Origin: Sphingosinicella terrae
GTDB lineage: Bacteria > Pseudomonadota > Alphaproteobacteria > Sphingomonadales > Sphingomonadaceae
DNA: 64,000 nt
NCBI RefSeq assembly: GCF_003347635.1
Contig: NZ_QDFY01000007.1
Span: forward strand, 164,501 to 228,500
Direction of reading: 5' to 3'
A model generated the notes under the pieces. It had not been told where the DNA came from, did not search any database, and saw only the letters and a list, made by a program, of their open reading frames with translations. The number at the start of each line of letters is the position of its first letter. The stretch's first letter is position 1. This document shows positions 1-11,036 of this stretch, in pieces. Made by a program: the position numbers and the translations under genes.

Positions 1-829
1 CTATCGCATGACGCCCGAGGACGTCCTGGCGCTGCGGGTGCGCAACGAAGCGGGCGAGATGGTCCCGTTCGGTTCCTTCACCCGCGCCGAGTGGACTTCC
101 GGGCCGCAGCAGCTCCAGCGCTATAACGGCTACCCGGCGATGACCATCTCAGGACAGGCGGCGCCCGGCCGGTCGACCGGAGAGGCGATGAACGAGATGG
201 AGCGGCTGGCGGCCGAGCTGCCGGACGGCTTCGCCTATGAGTGGACCGGCATCGCCTACGAGGAAAAGCAGGCTGCGGGGCAGATCGGCATGCTGCTCGG
301 TCTCTCGCTGCTCGTCGTCTTCCTGCTGCTCGCCGCCTTGTACGAGAGCTGGGCCATCCCGGTGTCAGTGCTGCTGGTGGTGCCGCTGGGCGTACTCGGC
401 GCCATCCTGCTCACCATGACGCGCGGGCTTTCGGCGGACGTCTATTTCAACGTCGGCCTGATCACGATCATCGGCCTGGCCGCGAAGAATGCGATCCTGA
501 TCGTCGAGTTCGCGATCGAGCAGGAGGCGCAGGGCAAGAGTCCGCTGGAGGCGACGATGGAGGCGGTGAAGCTCCGACTGCGGCCGATCATCATGACCTC
601 CCTGGCCTTCGTCGGCGGCATGATCCCGCTCTTCATCGCCAGCGGCGCCGGCGCTGCCAGCCGGCGCGCGGTCGGCACCGGGGTGATGGGCGGGATGATC
701 GCCGCCACCATCCTCGGGATCTTCTTCATCCCCGTCTTCTACCTGTCGGTGCGCCGCTGGCTGAGCCGCCGCCGCGCGCCGACCCAGCCCGGTACCGCCG
801 CCGGCCCAACGGAAACCGCTCATGTCTAG
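1..829 (+). CDS. RND multidrug efflux permease, C-terminal part (AcrB/MexB type)
   Basis: This is the last ~275 residues of an inner-membrane proton-driven drug exporter; the gene begins before the window. The end of the second porter loop is followed by the C-terminal helix bundle. Family-typical stretches are ALYESW, VPLGVLGA, the helix with GLAAKNAILIVEFA, the LRPIIMTSLAF segment and GVMGGM before the last helix. The order of these blocks matches the HAE1 family. The stop overlaps the start of the outer-membrane factor gene by 8 bases, so the two are one operon. Substrates cannot be inferred. Confidence 0.95.
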   Translation, partial: YRMTPEDVLALRVRNEAGEMVPFGSFTRAEWTSGPQQLQRYNGYPAMTISGQAAPGRSTGEAMNEMERLAAELPDGFAYEWTGIAYEEKQAAGQIGMLLGLSLLVVFLLLAALYESWAIPVSVLLVVPLGVLGAILLTMTRGLSADVYFNVGLITIIGLAAKNAILIVEFAIEQEAQGKSPLEATMEAVKLRLRPIIMTSLAFVGGMIPLFIASGAGAASRRAVGTGVMGGMIAATILGIFFIPVFYLSVRRWLSRRRAPTQPGTAAGPTETAHV

Positions 830-2237
830 ACTGACCCCGCTCGGCCTCGCCTTGCTCCTCGCCGGCTGCAACCTCGCGCCGCCGCACCAGCGGCCCGATC
901 TTCCCGCCCCTTCCGACTTCCCGGCGGATTATTCCGGCGACGTCGAGCTCGGCCGCCGGGCGGCCGAGATCGGCTGGCGCGACTTCTTCGCCGATCCCCG
1001 GCTGGCGAGCCTGGTCGAGGCCGCGCTCCAGCGCAATCGCGACCTGGCGGTGGCGGTGGCGCGGATCGAGGAAGCGCGTGGCCTCTACCGCATCCAGCGC
1101 GCCGACCAGCTGCCGACCTTGGGCGCCTTCGGCGAAGCCGGGATCAGCCGCACGCCCGGCGCCGCCACCGGCATCCCCGGCGCCTCGTCCTCCACCGACG
1201 AGCGCTATGCGATCGGGGTCGGCGTCACCGGCTTCGAGCTCGATTTCTGGGGGCGCGTGCGCAATCTCAGCGAAGCGGCGCGGGCCGAATATCTCGCCAC
1301 CGTCCAGGCCGAGCGCGCCTTCCGGCTGGCACTGATCCGCGACGTCGCTTCGGCCTATTTCGGCTCGCGCGAGGCGGCGGAGCGGATCGAGCTGGCCGAG
1401 GCGACGGTGCGAAGCCGACAGGAAGGCGTCCGGATCGCCCGGCTCCGCCTCGACGCCGGCGTCACCTCGGCGCTCGATTTCCGCCAGGCGGAGTCGCTGC
1501 TCACCCAGGCCGAGACGGAGCTCGCGGCGCTGCGCCTCGCTCTCGCCCGCAGCGACAATTTCCTCGGCGTCCTCGTCGGCGGTTCGATCTCCGAGCCGCT
1601 CCCCGAGCCGCTGCCGCTGGCGGCCCAGAAGAATGGCGAGCGGATCGCCGCCGGCCTTCCGTCCGAGCTCATGGTCGTCCGGCCCGACGTGGTCGCCGCC
1701 GAGGAAAGGCTGCGCGCCGCTCGCGCCAATGTCGGAGCCGCCCGCGCCGCCTTCTTCCCATCCATCTCGCTGACGGGAAATGCCGGATTCGCCTCGACCG
1801 CTCTGGGCAGCCTGATCGGCGGCGACGGCCTGAGCTGGAGCTTCACGCCGGCGATCGACCTGCCCATCTTCGATTGGGGGCGACGCGAAGGAAACCTTAC
1901 CGCCTCGCGGGCGCGGGAGCAGGCGGCGCTCGCCGCCTATGAGGGGATATTGCAGCAGGCGTTCCGCGAGGTCGCCGACGCGCTCGCCGGCCGGCGCTGG
2001 CTGGCCGAGCAGGTGGACGCCCAGACCCGCGCCGCCGAGGCGCAGCGCCACATCGCCCGCCTGGCCAGGGCGCGGTATCGCGAGGGCGTCGCCAACTATC
2101 TCGAAGTGCTCGACGCCGAGCGCAACCTGTTCACCGCCGAGCAGGCGCTGATCCAGTTGCGCCGAAGCGAGCTCGAGAATCTCGTTTCCCTCTACGTCGC
2201 GCTCGGCGGCGGTGCGGTCGAGCGGACGCTGCCATGA
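822..2237 (+). CDS. Outer-membrane efflux lipoprotein (OprM/NodT family)
   Basis: Trimeric outer-membrane channel that completes the tripartite RND pump encoded upstream. A lipoprotein signal ends in LAGC with Cys16 as the lipidation site. The rest shows the twofold outer-membrane-efflux repeat: long amphipathic helices (for example around RNRDLAVAVARIEEARG and the matching second copy near VADALAGRRWL) and the segment LPSELMVVRPDVVAAE typical of NodT/OprM proteins. Its length of 471 residues is normal. It overlaps the permease gene upstream (8 bases) and the oxygenase-like gene downstream (ATGA), so translation is probably coupled through all three. Confidence 0.96.
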   Translation: MSRLTPLGLALLLAGCNLAPPHQRPDLPAPSDFPADYSGDVELGRRAAEIGWRDFFADPRLASLVEAALQRNRDLAVAVARIEEARGLYRIQRADQLPTLGAFGEAGISRTPGAATGIPGASSSTDERYAIGVGVTGFELDFWGRVRNLSEAARAEYLATVQAERAFRLALIRDVASAYFGSREAAERIELAEATVRSRQEGVRIARLRLDAGVTSALDFRQAESLLTQAETELAALRLALARSDNFLGVLVGGSISEPLPEPLPLAAQKNGERIAAGLPSELMVVRPDVVAAEERLRAARANVGAARAAFFPSISLTGNAGFASTALGSLIGGDGLSWSFTPAIDLPIFDWGRREGNLTASRAREQAALAAYEGILQQAFREVADALAGRRWLAEQVDAQTRAAEAQRHIARLARARYREGVANYLEVLDAERNLFTAEQALIQLRRSELENLVSLYVALGGGAVERTLP

Positions 2238-2995
2238 CGGCCGGCGCCATGCGCGAAGAGGCGGGAAAAACGCGCGAGGAGATCGGGAACCCCGTTCCTT
2301 TGCCGGCAGTTGGCGCCGAACCTCGCGACAAGGACAATGGTTCGACTGTGGCCGTCATCGGCGATTATCGGAAGGACGGCTACGCGCATGTTCGCGGCCT
2401 GATCCCGCCCGAGGTGGCCGCGGCGTTCCTGCGACGGCTCAGGCAGGACATGGGACCGGACCCGGTGCCGCTCAGCCGGGTGAGCAAGCACCCCAATCTG
2501 CTCGCCCGACCCGCGTTCGAAGTCTACGGCCAATTCTATCCGCCGCTGGATTTCTTCCTGTGGGGCCTGACGCCGGCCGCCGGCCGGCTCGTCGGGGTCG
2601 ACCTTCTGCCCACCTACGCCTATCTGCGCCTGTATCGGGAGGGCGACGTCTGCAAGGTCCATTCGGACCGCTATGCCTGCCAGCACAGCCTGTCGCTGAC
2701 CCTGGGCTATAGCGACGGAAAGACCTGGGCGCTCGAGGTCGAACGGCGTCGGACCGATCCGTCGGCGAAGGTGGATCCGGACTTTGGCGGGAGCGATTTC
2801 GGCGCGGTCGAGATGGCGGTCGGCGACGCCGTTCTCTACCAGGGCGTCCACCATCGCCACGGCCGCACCACCCCGAACCCGAACCGCTGGTCGGCGCACA
2901 TCTTCCTGCACTGGGTCGAGCGCGACGGCCCCTATGGAGACCAGGCGTTCGACGGCCGCGGCCCGCAAGGCGAGCTGGATTTCGGCTTCGGGTGA
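2234..2995 (+). CDS. Putative 2OG-Fe(II) dioxygenase-like protein in efflux operon
   Basis: A 253-residue protein that looks like a non-haem iron, 2-oxoglutarate-dependent oxygenase of the double-stranded beta-helix fold. A facial-triad-like pattern is visible: H143-S-D145 in KVHSDR, a distal His in the VHHRHGR stretch (206-209) and Arg211 as a plausible 2OG carboxylate ligand. The assignment rests on these motifs and on GDAVLYQG before the distal His. The first ~40 residues are low-complexity and a later start is possible. The ATG overlaps the stop of the efflux lipoprotein (ATGA), so it belongs to the pump operon. The substrate is unknown. Confidence 0.7.
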   Translation: MTAGAMREEAGKTREEIGNPVPLPAVGAEPRDKDNGSTVAVIGDYRKDGYAHVRGLIPPEVAAAFLRRLRQDMGPDPVPLSRVSKHPNLLARPAFEVYGQFYPPLDFFLWGLTPAAGRLVGVDLLPTYAYLRLYREGDVCKVHSDRYACQHSLSLTLGYSDGKTWALEVERRRTDPSAKVDPDFGGSDFGAVEMAVGDAVLYQGVHHRHGRTTPNPNRWSAHIFLHWVERDGPYGDQAFDGRGPQGELDFGFG

Positions 2996-3130
2996 AGAGT
3001 CGACTGTCCGGTTTTGAACGGTGCCTGTCCGGACGTGGACGCACATTGTCGACCAACGCTGAGAACCAAGACATGCTGGCATGGCATGAGAATTGCTCGT
3101 CGTCCGGAAACGGGCGCTGGGGAGAATGGC

Positions 3131-4606
3131 GTGAGATCGATACTTTTGGCGCTCGGCGGCCTGGCCGTGCTTCAGCCGGTGGCCTTTGGGCAGGCACCGG
3201 TCCCGGCTAGCGGACCGGAAGGAGAGCGGAACGGAGCGGTCCAAGCAGGTGAAAGGCTCGCTTCCGCACTTCGCGGCGACGCCGCCGCCCGACGCGCATT
3301 CGTCGAGTCGAGCTTTTCCTCTGGAGCACTCGCAAGCGAACCTGCAGCTCGAAGGGCCGCAGCTCTGGACAATCTGGTTCGGGATGCCGGGCAGATCTCG
3401 GCCGTGCAGACTCATGTCCGAAGCCCGCGACACGTCGATCTGGTTCTTGCGACCGAGCGAGGCCGATTCCTATCCGCCGTCATTTTCACGAGCGCGCGCG
3501 AGCCGGGCAAGATCTCCAGCCTCTTCCTTCTTCCGGCGCGGGACCCTGCAAAGGTCGCCCGCGAGGCGTGGCCGGAATCGGGCGTCCCCCTCGACCGCCT
3601 CCCCCGCGAGATCGAATGGCGCATCGCCGAACAGGCACGCGACCAGTTCTTCTACGGAACGGTCCTCGTCGCCCGGGGAGACGAAGTCCTGTTCCGCGGC
3701 GCCTATGGTCCCGCCAACATTCAGACTTCCACACCCAACAGCGTGGATACGCTGTTCAACTCGGCATCCGTCGGAAAGATGTTTACGAGCGCGGCGATCC
3801 TCGCGCTCGTCGATCAGGGCAGGATAAGCCTCGACGATCCTGTCAGGAGGTGGGTGCCCGAGTTTCACGCAGCGGGGTCGGACCAAACCATCACCCTGCG
3901 ACAGCTTCTATCCCATACCAGTGGCGTCGGAGACTGGCCGGCCCAGTTCAGGCCGCATGCCAGCCAGCGGGCCGCGGTGGCGACGATGAACGGCCCCCTG
4001 ATCGCCGAGCCCGGCGCCCGCATGTACTACAGCAACGCCAACTACGTCCTGCTGGGCGCGGTCCTCGAAGCCGTTACCGGAAAGGGGCTGGAAGAGGCGC
4101 TTCGTGATCTAGTCTTCCGCCCCGCAAGCATGACCGCGACGACGCTCGCATCGGGTGCCGAGGCCGGGAACGGAGCGATCAGGTATCACTTCGCCGAAGA
4201 TGATCCTCTGGGATTTCGAGGCCATGTGCCGCATCTCGAGACTTACGGCCTTCGCGCGGATGCGTCCGGCGGTGCCTACACGACCATCGACGATCTGTTC
4301 GCCTTCCACCGGTCACTTTATCATGGGCGGCTGCTGAGCGCGGCACTCACCCGCGAGATGCTCTCGCCGGTCGTCGACTTTCCGGGTACCCCTCGCCCCT
4401 CCAGATATGGTTTCGGCATGCGCTTCGGCAGCTGCGGCGGCCGCCAGACCTTCGGGCATTCCGGGGGTGGCCCGAATGCCGGCGTCAGCAATGCCACCTA
4501 TGCCACTCTCGACGGAGAATGGACGGTGATCGTCCTTTCCAACGCGAATGCCGCAGGGGAAGAACTCGCCATCTCCCTTTGCGAAGCCGTGTCCAGGCTG
4601 GAATAG
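3131..4606 (+). CDS. Exported serine hydrolase, beta-lactamase/class C family
   Basis: Secreted or periplasmic penicillin-binding-protein-fold hydrolase (AmpC/esterase/D-aminopeptidase superfamily). I chose the GTG at 3131 because GGGGAG lies just upstream and the first 21 codons then form a clean signal peptide ending near FGQA; longer in-frame extensions lack this. Active-site motifs are S213-V-G-K216 (SxxK), Y300-S-N302 (YxN) and H443-S-G (HxG, replacing KTG). About 150 residues between the signal peptide and the catalytic domain contain no motif I recognise. The physiological substrate cannot be told from sequence; resistance activity should not be assumed. Confidence 0.9.
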   Translation: MRSILLALGGLAVLQPVAFGQAPVPASGPEGERNGAVQAGERLASALRGDAAARRAFVESSFSSGALASEPAARRAAALDNLVRDAGQISAVQTHVRSPRHVDLVLATERGRFLSAVIFTSAREPGKISSLFLLPARDPAKVAREAWPESGVPLDRLPREIEWRIAEQARDQFFYGTVLVARGDEVLFRGAYGPANIQTSTPNSVDTLFNSASVGKMFTSAAILALVDQGRISLDDPVRRWVPEFHAAGSDQTITLRQLLSHTSGVGDWPAQFRPHASQRAAVATMNGPLIAEPGARMYYSNANYVLLGAVLEAVTGKGLEEALRDLVFRPASMTATTLASGAEAGNGAIRYHFAEDDPLGFRGHVPHLETYGLRADASGGAYTTIDDLFAFHRSLYHGRLLSAALTREMLSPVVDFPGTPRPSRYGFGMRFGSCGGRQTFGHSGGGPNAGVSNATYATLDGEWTVIVLSNANAAGEELAISLCEAVSRLE

Positions 4607-4810
4607 CCGCAGGGGGCGTGGCGACCGCTTCCACCCGGCCGGCCTTCGGCCCGACCGCGACGATCACGAGGCTGGAAGGCCAGTCGTCCCCCCGCCCACC
4701 TTCGCTCCTCCGGAGCTTCCGCGGGCAGCCGTCGCCCATGTCGGGCTGGCTTGCCAGCCGAAGCCCGTAGGGCGAAATTACCAGGTCGTCGCCTCCCCCG
4801 GAAACGACGA

Positions 4811-4832
4811 CGCCGCCCCGGGGAGGGCGGCG
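4811..4832 (-). terminator. Hairpin downstream of tRNA-Ala
   Basis: An 8-bp perfect stem (CGCCGCCC/GGGCGGCG) starts 10 bases past the tRNA 3' end and reads into a weakly T-rich stretch on the minus strand. It is probably the tRNA transcript terminator; the lack of a strong T run limits confidence. Confidence 0.45.
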
Positions 4833-4842
4833 TACCTGGTAA

Positions 4843-4918
4843 TGGTGGAGCCGAGGGGAATCGAACCCCTGACCTCTGCAGTGCGATTGCAGCGCTCTCC
4901 CAGCTGAGCTACGGCCCC
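4843..4918 (-). tRNA. tRNA-Ala (anticodon CGC)
   Basis: Read on the minus strand, 76 nt fold into a full cloverleaf. The acceptor stem begins GGGGCCG and pairs with CGGCTCC, the D-arm is GCTC...GAGC, and the anticodon stem CTGCA/TGCAG holds the loop ATCGCAC, whose anticodon CGC reads the Ala codon GCG. The T-arm has GGTTCGATTCC and the terminal CCA is encoded. A good promoter lies directly upstream. Confidence 0.97.
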
Positions 4919-4938
4919 ATGCGCCTGGGCGGGCGCTC

Positions 4939-4967
4939 CAGATAGCGAGCGTGCCTCGATGTTGCAA
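4939..4967 (-). promoter_or_regulatory. Sigma-70-type promoter of tRNA-Ala
   Basis: On the minus strand TTGCAA, 17 bases and TATCTG precede the tRNA 5' end, with the -10 hexamer ending 21 bases before the mature start. Spacing is ideal and this is the only good match nearby. Promoter calls from sequence alone remain provisional. Confidence 0.5.
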
Positions 4968-5107
4968 TGCGTCGCGCGGCGGCGCCCCAAAATTGTTGGC
5001 GCCGGTCCGGCGGAAAGCCGCGACGCAATGCCCGCGGCGCCGGAACGCTGTCGCCGCCCGCTTCGTTTTCCTCCCGATCATCCGAAACCATCGAGAGGAG
5101 TATCATC

Positions 5108-6040
5108 ATGGCGCATGACGATCGGTACGAGCGCGGGCGCTGGCCCGAGCGCGGCGAGCAGGGCAGAGGACGCGACCGCGGCGAGCGCCCGCGGCCGCAA
5201 CGGCTCGGCGAGCGCAACATGCGCGGCGAGACCGACGATCCCGATTATGGCGCGGCGCGCTACGGTTCGGGGCCTTCGGAAGGCTTCGGCGGCGAAGGCT
5301 ACGGCCAGTCGAGCGATCCCGATTCCTTCTTCGGCGCGCCCGGTTACGATGCGGGCTTCGGCGGGCCTCGCTTCGATCGTCTCGACGTCGGCAGCACCGG
5401 CACGCACGGCGTCCACCCCGTCTCCTCGCCTTACGGCGCCGACTATCGCGGCGCGGTCGGGGTCACGCCGGGCGGCGGCTATGGCAGCTCGGCGCGCCGA
5501 TATGCCGAGCTCGGCCGGCGCGACCAGCAGAGCGGCGGACGCGGCGGTCACGATCCGCATTATGCCGAATGGCGGACCCGCCAGCTCGAGCAGCTCGACC
5601 GCGATTATGACGAGTATCAGCGCGAGCACCAGCAGCGTTTCGAAAGGGAGTTCGGCGCGTGGCGCGAGCGCCGCGGCCAGCAGCGCCAGGCCGTCGGCCG
5701 GGTCACCGAGCATATGGAGGTGGTCGGCTCCGACGGCCGCCATGTCGGCACCGTCGATTGCACGCGCGGCGAACGGATCATCCTCACCAAGAGCGACCAG
5801 AGCGCCGGCGGCCATCACCATTCGATCCCGTGCGGCTGGATCGAGACGGTCGATGACAAGGTGAGGCTCAACATCAGCGGCGAACAGGCGCTCGAGCGCT
5901 GGCGGGACGAGGAGAATAGCGGCGCCTTCTTCGAATCCGACCGGGACCGTGGCGGTCGTCGCGACGACGCGAGCGGCCCGCATGTGCTGAACCGCGCCTT
6001 CTCGGGCACGTATCCCGATCGTGACCGCGACGATCGCTGA
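5108..6040 (+). CDS. DUF2171 domain protein with long disordered Gly/Arg/Tyr-rich N-terminus
   Basis: A 310-residue soluble protein. I chose the ATG at 5108, which has GAGAGGAG upstream, over a longer frame whose first part crosses the tRNA promoter. Residues 1-195 are rich in Arg, Gly, Asp and Tyr with no hydrophobic core, so probably disordered. Residues ~198-260 carry a DUF2171-like beta domain (EHMEVVGSDGRHVGTVD, then HHHSIPCGWIE). The tail is again Asp/Arg-rich. Proteins of this make-up are often annotated as stress-related in sphingomonads; no biochemical role is known to me. Confidence 0.8.
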   Translation: MAHDDRYERGRWPERGEQGRGRDRGERPRPQRLGERNMRGETDDPDYGAARYGSGPSEGFGGEGYGQSSDPDSFFGAPGYDAGFGGPRFDRLDVGSTGTHGVHPVSSPYGADYRGAVGVTPGGGYGSSARRYAELGRRDQQSGGRGGHDPHYAEWRTRQLEQLDRDYDEYQREHQQRFEREFGAWRERRGQQRQAVGRVTEHMEVVGSDGRHVGTVDCTRGERIILTKSDQSAGGHHHSIPCGWIETVDDKVRLNISGEQALERWRDEENSGAFFESDRDRGGRRDDASGPHVLNRAFSGTYPDRDRDDR

Positions 6041-6093
6041 ATCGAGGCGGGTCGGCACCCGCCTTTGACTCTCCGATCCGTTGCCGCGAAAGC

Positions 6094-6133
6094 GGTCCGG
6101 GGCCGCGACCCGCCCAGGAGGCGGCCCCGGACC
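6094..6133 (+). terminator. Strong GC hairpin after DUF2171 gene
   Basis: A perfect 13-bp inverted repeat (GGTCCGGGGCCGC and its complement) with a 14-base loop lies 54 bases after the DUF2171 stop and 33 bases before the next start. There is no T tract, so it may act as a weak or Rho-assisted terminator or as a leader structure for the reductase gene. Confidence 0.4.
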
Positions 6134-6165
6134 CGCTGCCGCGGGATGACGAGAGGGAGGAAGAC

Positions 6166-7179
6166 TTGTCCGATACCACCCGCGCCTGGCACCTGGTTTC
6201 CCGCCCGTCGGGGATGCCGACCATGAACAATTTCGAGCTGAAGGAGACGGCGCTCCCTGCGCTCGAGGACGGCTGGGTCCGCGTCGACAATGAATGGCTG
6301 TCGGTCGATCCCTATATGCGCGGGCGGATGAACGACACGCGGAGCTACGTTCCCCCGTTCCAGCTCGGCGAGCCGCTCCAGGGCGGGGCCGTGGGCCGCG
6401 TGGCCGAAAGCCGTTCTCCGGATCTCGACGTCGGCGACACCGTCGTCCACATGCTCGGCTGGCGCGAGACGTCGGCCGGCCCTGCCCAGAACTTCACCCG
6501 GGTGCCGAGCCTGCCTTTCGCGGTCGAGACCCATCAATGGCTCGGCAATCTCGGCCTGACCGGCGCCACGGCTTATTTCGGGCTGCTCCGCGTCGCCGAG
6601 GCGAAGGCGGGCGAGACCGTCTTCGTGTCGGCCGCGGCCGGCGCTGTGGGTTCGGCCGTGGTCCAGATCGCCAGGGCCCGGGGGATGACCGTGATCGGAT
6701 CGGCGGGCGGCGCGGAGAAATGCGCCTGGGTGAGCGAGCTCGGCGCCGATGCCGCGATCGACTACAAGGCCGGCCCGATCGACCGCCAGCTGGCGGAGAC
6801 GCTGAAGCGCCTCGGCAGGAACGGCATCGACGTCTACTTCGACAATGTCGGCGGCGACCATCTCGACGCCGCCTTCGCCGCAGCCGGACAGAATGCCCGC
6901 TTCGCCATCTGCGGCATGATCGAGGACTATAACAAGGGCTCGACCCACGCCTTCCGCTATATCATGCGGATCATCGCCGCCCGGATCGCGATCAAGGGCT
7001 TCCTCTATTTCGATTACCTGGCCGAGCTGCCGGATTTCTACCGGGACATGGCCGGCTGGATCTCGGGCGGGCAGGTCACGTCGCGCGAGACCGTGCGGGA
7101 GGGACTGGAGAGCATGCCCGAGGCGTTCCTCGACCTGTTCCGGGGCGCGAACGTCGGGAAGATGCTGGTTCGACTGTGA
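6166..7179 (+). CDS. NADP-dependent oxidoreductase, MDR superfamily (CurA/YncB-like)
   Basis: Zinc-independent medium-chain reductase of the alkenal/one oxidoreductase group, expected to reduce activated C=C bonds with NADPH in the cytosol. The start is TTG with GAGGGAGG eight bases upstream. Visible features are the catalytic-domain opening (SVDPYMRGRMND), GNLGLTGATAYFGL before the cofactor domain, the Rossmann loop AAAGAVGSAVVQIA, and YFDNVGGDHLD typical of this subgroup. The zinc-binding Cys/His set of classical alcohol dehydrogenases is absent. Its length of 337 residues fits the family. It appears to be a single-gene unit. Confidence 0.92.
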   Translation: MSDTTRAWHLVSRPSGMPTMNNFELKETALPALEDGWVRVDNEWLSVDPYMRGRMNDTRSYVPPFQLGEPLQGGAVGRVAESRSPDLDVGDTVVHMLGWRETSAGPAQNFTRVPSLPFAVETHQWLGNLGLTGATAYFGLLRVAEAKAGETVFVSAAAGAVGSAVVQIARARGMTVIGSAGGAEKCAWVSELGADAAIDYKAGPIDRQLAETLKRLGRNGIDVYFDNVGGDHLDAAFAAAGQNARFAICGMIEDYNKGSTHAFRYIMRIIAARIAIKGFLYFDYLAELPDFYRDMAGWISGGQVTSRETVREGLESMPEAFLDLFRGANVGKMLVRL

Positions 7180-7229
7180 GGGCGGAGAGCGGACATTTGC
7201 GTAATCGCCCGTTCACCCGAATGTCCTAC

Positions 7230-7257
7230 ATTGCGTTCGACGCCTCAAATCCTATCT
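7230..7257 (+). promoter_or_regulatory. Sigma-32 (RpoH)-like promoter upstream of ftsH
   Basis: ATTG, 17 bases, then CCTATCT matches the alphaproteobacterial heat-shock consensus CTTG-N17/18-CYTATNT with one mismatch in the -35 element. It lies 93 bases upstream of ftsH, which is a heat-shock gene in related bacteria. Function is inferred. Confidence 0.55.
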
Positions 7258-7349
7258 AGGCGTTGACGGACGCTCCCTCGCCGGCCGCGAGGCGCGAGGC
7301 ATGCGGAAGGCGTCGGTCCTTCCGCTGAAGACGAGAGAGACGCGACTTT

Positions 7350-9320
<1,971 letters not shown>

Positions 9321-9343
9321 GCCAAGACGTCATCGACCGAGAG

Positions 9344-9383
9344 AAAGGCCGCGCCGTCGCTCGACGGCGCGGCCTTTTCTTTC
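9344..9383 (+). terminator. Rho-independent terminator of ftsH
   Basis: A perfect 16-bp stem (arms beginning AAAGGCCGCGCC) with a two-base apex runs into TTTTCTTT, 24 bases after the ftsH stop. Because the left arm starts with AAA, it could also terminate weakly on the other strand. Confidence 0.88.
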
Positions 9384-9458
9384 GACTGTTCCCAGGTTCA
9401 ATCCCGGTTCAGACGGCCGCCGCTCTTTCGGGCCCTGCCAAGAGGGGGGAGCGTATCC

Positions 9459-9830
9459 ATGAAGAACAAGCTGCTGCTGACGGCCCTGCTCGTCCTAGCG
9501 CCGGCGACCGCGCTTCATGCCATGACGGTGGGCACCTTTCTCGAAAAGGCCGACGCGCTCCAGAAGCGCGGCGTCACTGCCTTGTTCTCCGCCGATTTCC
9601 GCCTGCTCAAGAGCGAGGTGAAAGGGGCGAGCGAAGCGCTGCGGAGTGAGCGGCTGGCCGCCCAGCGGGCGGGCCGACGGGCGGCCTATTGCCCGCCCGA
9701 TCGCCCGAGCCTGAACTCCGACGAGATATTGGCGTACTTCCGGAGCATCCCGGCCCCGCAACGGAACCGCACCGAGGTGCGCGACGCGCTGCGCGGCCTG
9801 CTGGCCCGGAAATATCCCTGCGCGAGCTGA
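9459..9830 (+). CDS. Small exported protein of unknown function
   Basis: A 123-residue protein with a clear signal peptide (MKNKLLLTALLVLAPATALHA) and a ribosome site GGGGGGAG upstream. The mature part has a predicted helix (FLEKADALQKRG), a charged middle and two cysteines (in YCPP and at the C-terminal YPCAS) that could form a disulphide. I do not recognise a family with confidence; the Cys placement is vaguely like Rap1a/Tai-type periplasmic proteins, but that is only an impression. It stands alone between ftsH and the convergent DUF3667 gene. Confidence 0.75.
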   Translation: MKNKLLLTALLVLAPATALHAMTVGTFLEKADALQKRGVTALFSADFRLLKSEVKGASEALRSERLAAQRAGRRAAYCPPDRPSLNSDEILAYFRSIPAPQRNRTEVRDALRGLLARKYPCAS

Positions 9831-9857
9831 TCCGGAACGCCGCGGCCGGCCCGCGGG

Positions 9858-10922
9858 TCAGCCGGCGCCGCCGAGGCTCAGCAGCAGCGACACGAAGAGC
9901 GACAGGGCGATGAACGCGAACAGGATGAGCAAGAAGGTCCGCCACAATGCGCTCCGCCGGCCGAGGCCGTACGTCCCCTTGAGGTGACGGTAGATGTGGA
10001 GCGGCGGGACGATCAGCATCGCCAGCTCGGCCAGGTCGCCGAGGTTCAGCGGCCGCAGCAGGCTGAGCGCGATCAGGCCCAGGCTCATGAAGGTGATCGA
10101 ATAGGTCACGAAGACGATGTGGTCGTAGGCGCCGAACCGCCGGTAGCGACGCCGATGCAGGAAGAGCAGCCAGACGAACGGCACCGAGATCGGGATCAGC
10201 GCCCAGGAGAACTTGTAGGCATTGGTCTGGAGCTTGTAGGCGACGAGCGCCGGATTCTCCTGCGCCTTGCGGATCGAATCGTCGATCCAGCCGAGGCCGG
10301 TCGGGCTGGCCGTCTCGAGCAATCCCGATTCGCGAGCGTCCGCAATGTCGGCACCGGTCAGGATCCGGGTTGCGCTCATCGCCCGCTCGGTCGCGGCGAG
10401 GTCCTGCTCGACCGAGGCGAGGTTGCGGTCGACCGCGACCGTCGCCTGTCCGGCCCGGACCAGCCGCTGCCGCTCTGCCCTTAACTCGGCCAGATCCTCG
10501 CGCAGCTCCGCCTGTTCCTCCCCCAGGTCCCTCGCCGCCTGCTCGCGCGCGCCCGCCTGCGCCTCCTGCGATGAGCTGAACGGACCGCCGACGAGCGAGA
10601 AGACGGCGAACATCGTGAAGACCGAGAAGAGGAAGAGCGCGACCGGCGAGACGAAGCGCGCCCGCTCGCCGTCGATATAGCGTCGCGTCAGCTCGCCCGG
10701 CCGCCAGGCGAGCAGCGGGAGGGTCCGCCAGACCTTGCCTTCGAAATGAAGCACGCTGTGGAGGAGGTCGTGCCAGAAGGCGCCGAGGGTGCGGTGGACG
10801 TGTCCGGACTGGCCGCATCGATGGCAATAGCTTCCGACCAGCTCGGCGCCGCAATTGAGGCAGTTGCCGCGGGAGGCGTGCGCCGCTTCGCCCGCCGCCG
10901 GCTCGACGGCGCGGGCGACCAT
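9858..10922 (-). CDS. DUF3667 zinc-ribbon membrane protein, copy A
   Basis: A 354-residue inner-membrane protein with an N-terminal zinc ribbon (CLNCGAEL...YCHRCGQ) followed by the DUF3667 block [13 protein letters not shown] and [27 protein letters not shown]. There are about four transmembrane segments, with a cytoplasmic or periplasmic coiled-coil insertion ([19 protein letters not shown]). I chose the ATG at 10922 because GAGGG precedes it; a TTG 66 bases upstream is possible. It is paralogous to the next gene and co-directional with it, evidently a tandem duplication. Function unknown. Confidence 0.85.
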   Translation of the reverse strand: MVARAVEPAAGEAAHASRGNCLNCGAELVGSYCHRCGQSGHVHRTLGAFWHDLLHSVLHFEGKVWRTLPLLAWRPGELTRRYIDGERARFVSPVALFLFSVFTMFAVFSLVGGPFSSSQEAQAGAREQAARDLGEEQAELREDLAELRAERQRLVRAGQATVAVDRNLASVEQDLAATERAMSATRILTGADIADARESGLLETASPTGLGWIDDSIRKAQENPALVAYKLQTNAYKFSWALIPISVPFVWLLFLHRRRYRRFGAYDHIVFVTYSITFMSLGLIALSLLRPLNLGDLAELAMLIVPPLHIYRHLKGTYGLGRRSALWRTFLLILFAFIALSLFVSLLLSLGGAG

Positions 10923-11036
10923 GCTGCCCTCGATGGCTTCGCCTATGCCTTCGATCCCCGCCACGCCGCCTTCCCCCTGACCGCCCAAATATGCCGCAAC
11001 CGCAAAGACCCGTCGAGTGGGGGCGGGCGCGGGGCT

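Noticed and set aside
3072-3083. CATGC-TG-GCATG dyad upstream of the serine hydrolase as an operator
   Set aside because: Only 5-bp arms, no conserved promoter geometry around it, and such short dyads are expected by chance.
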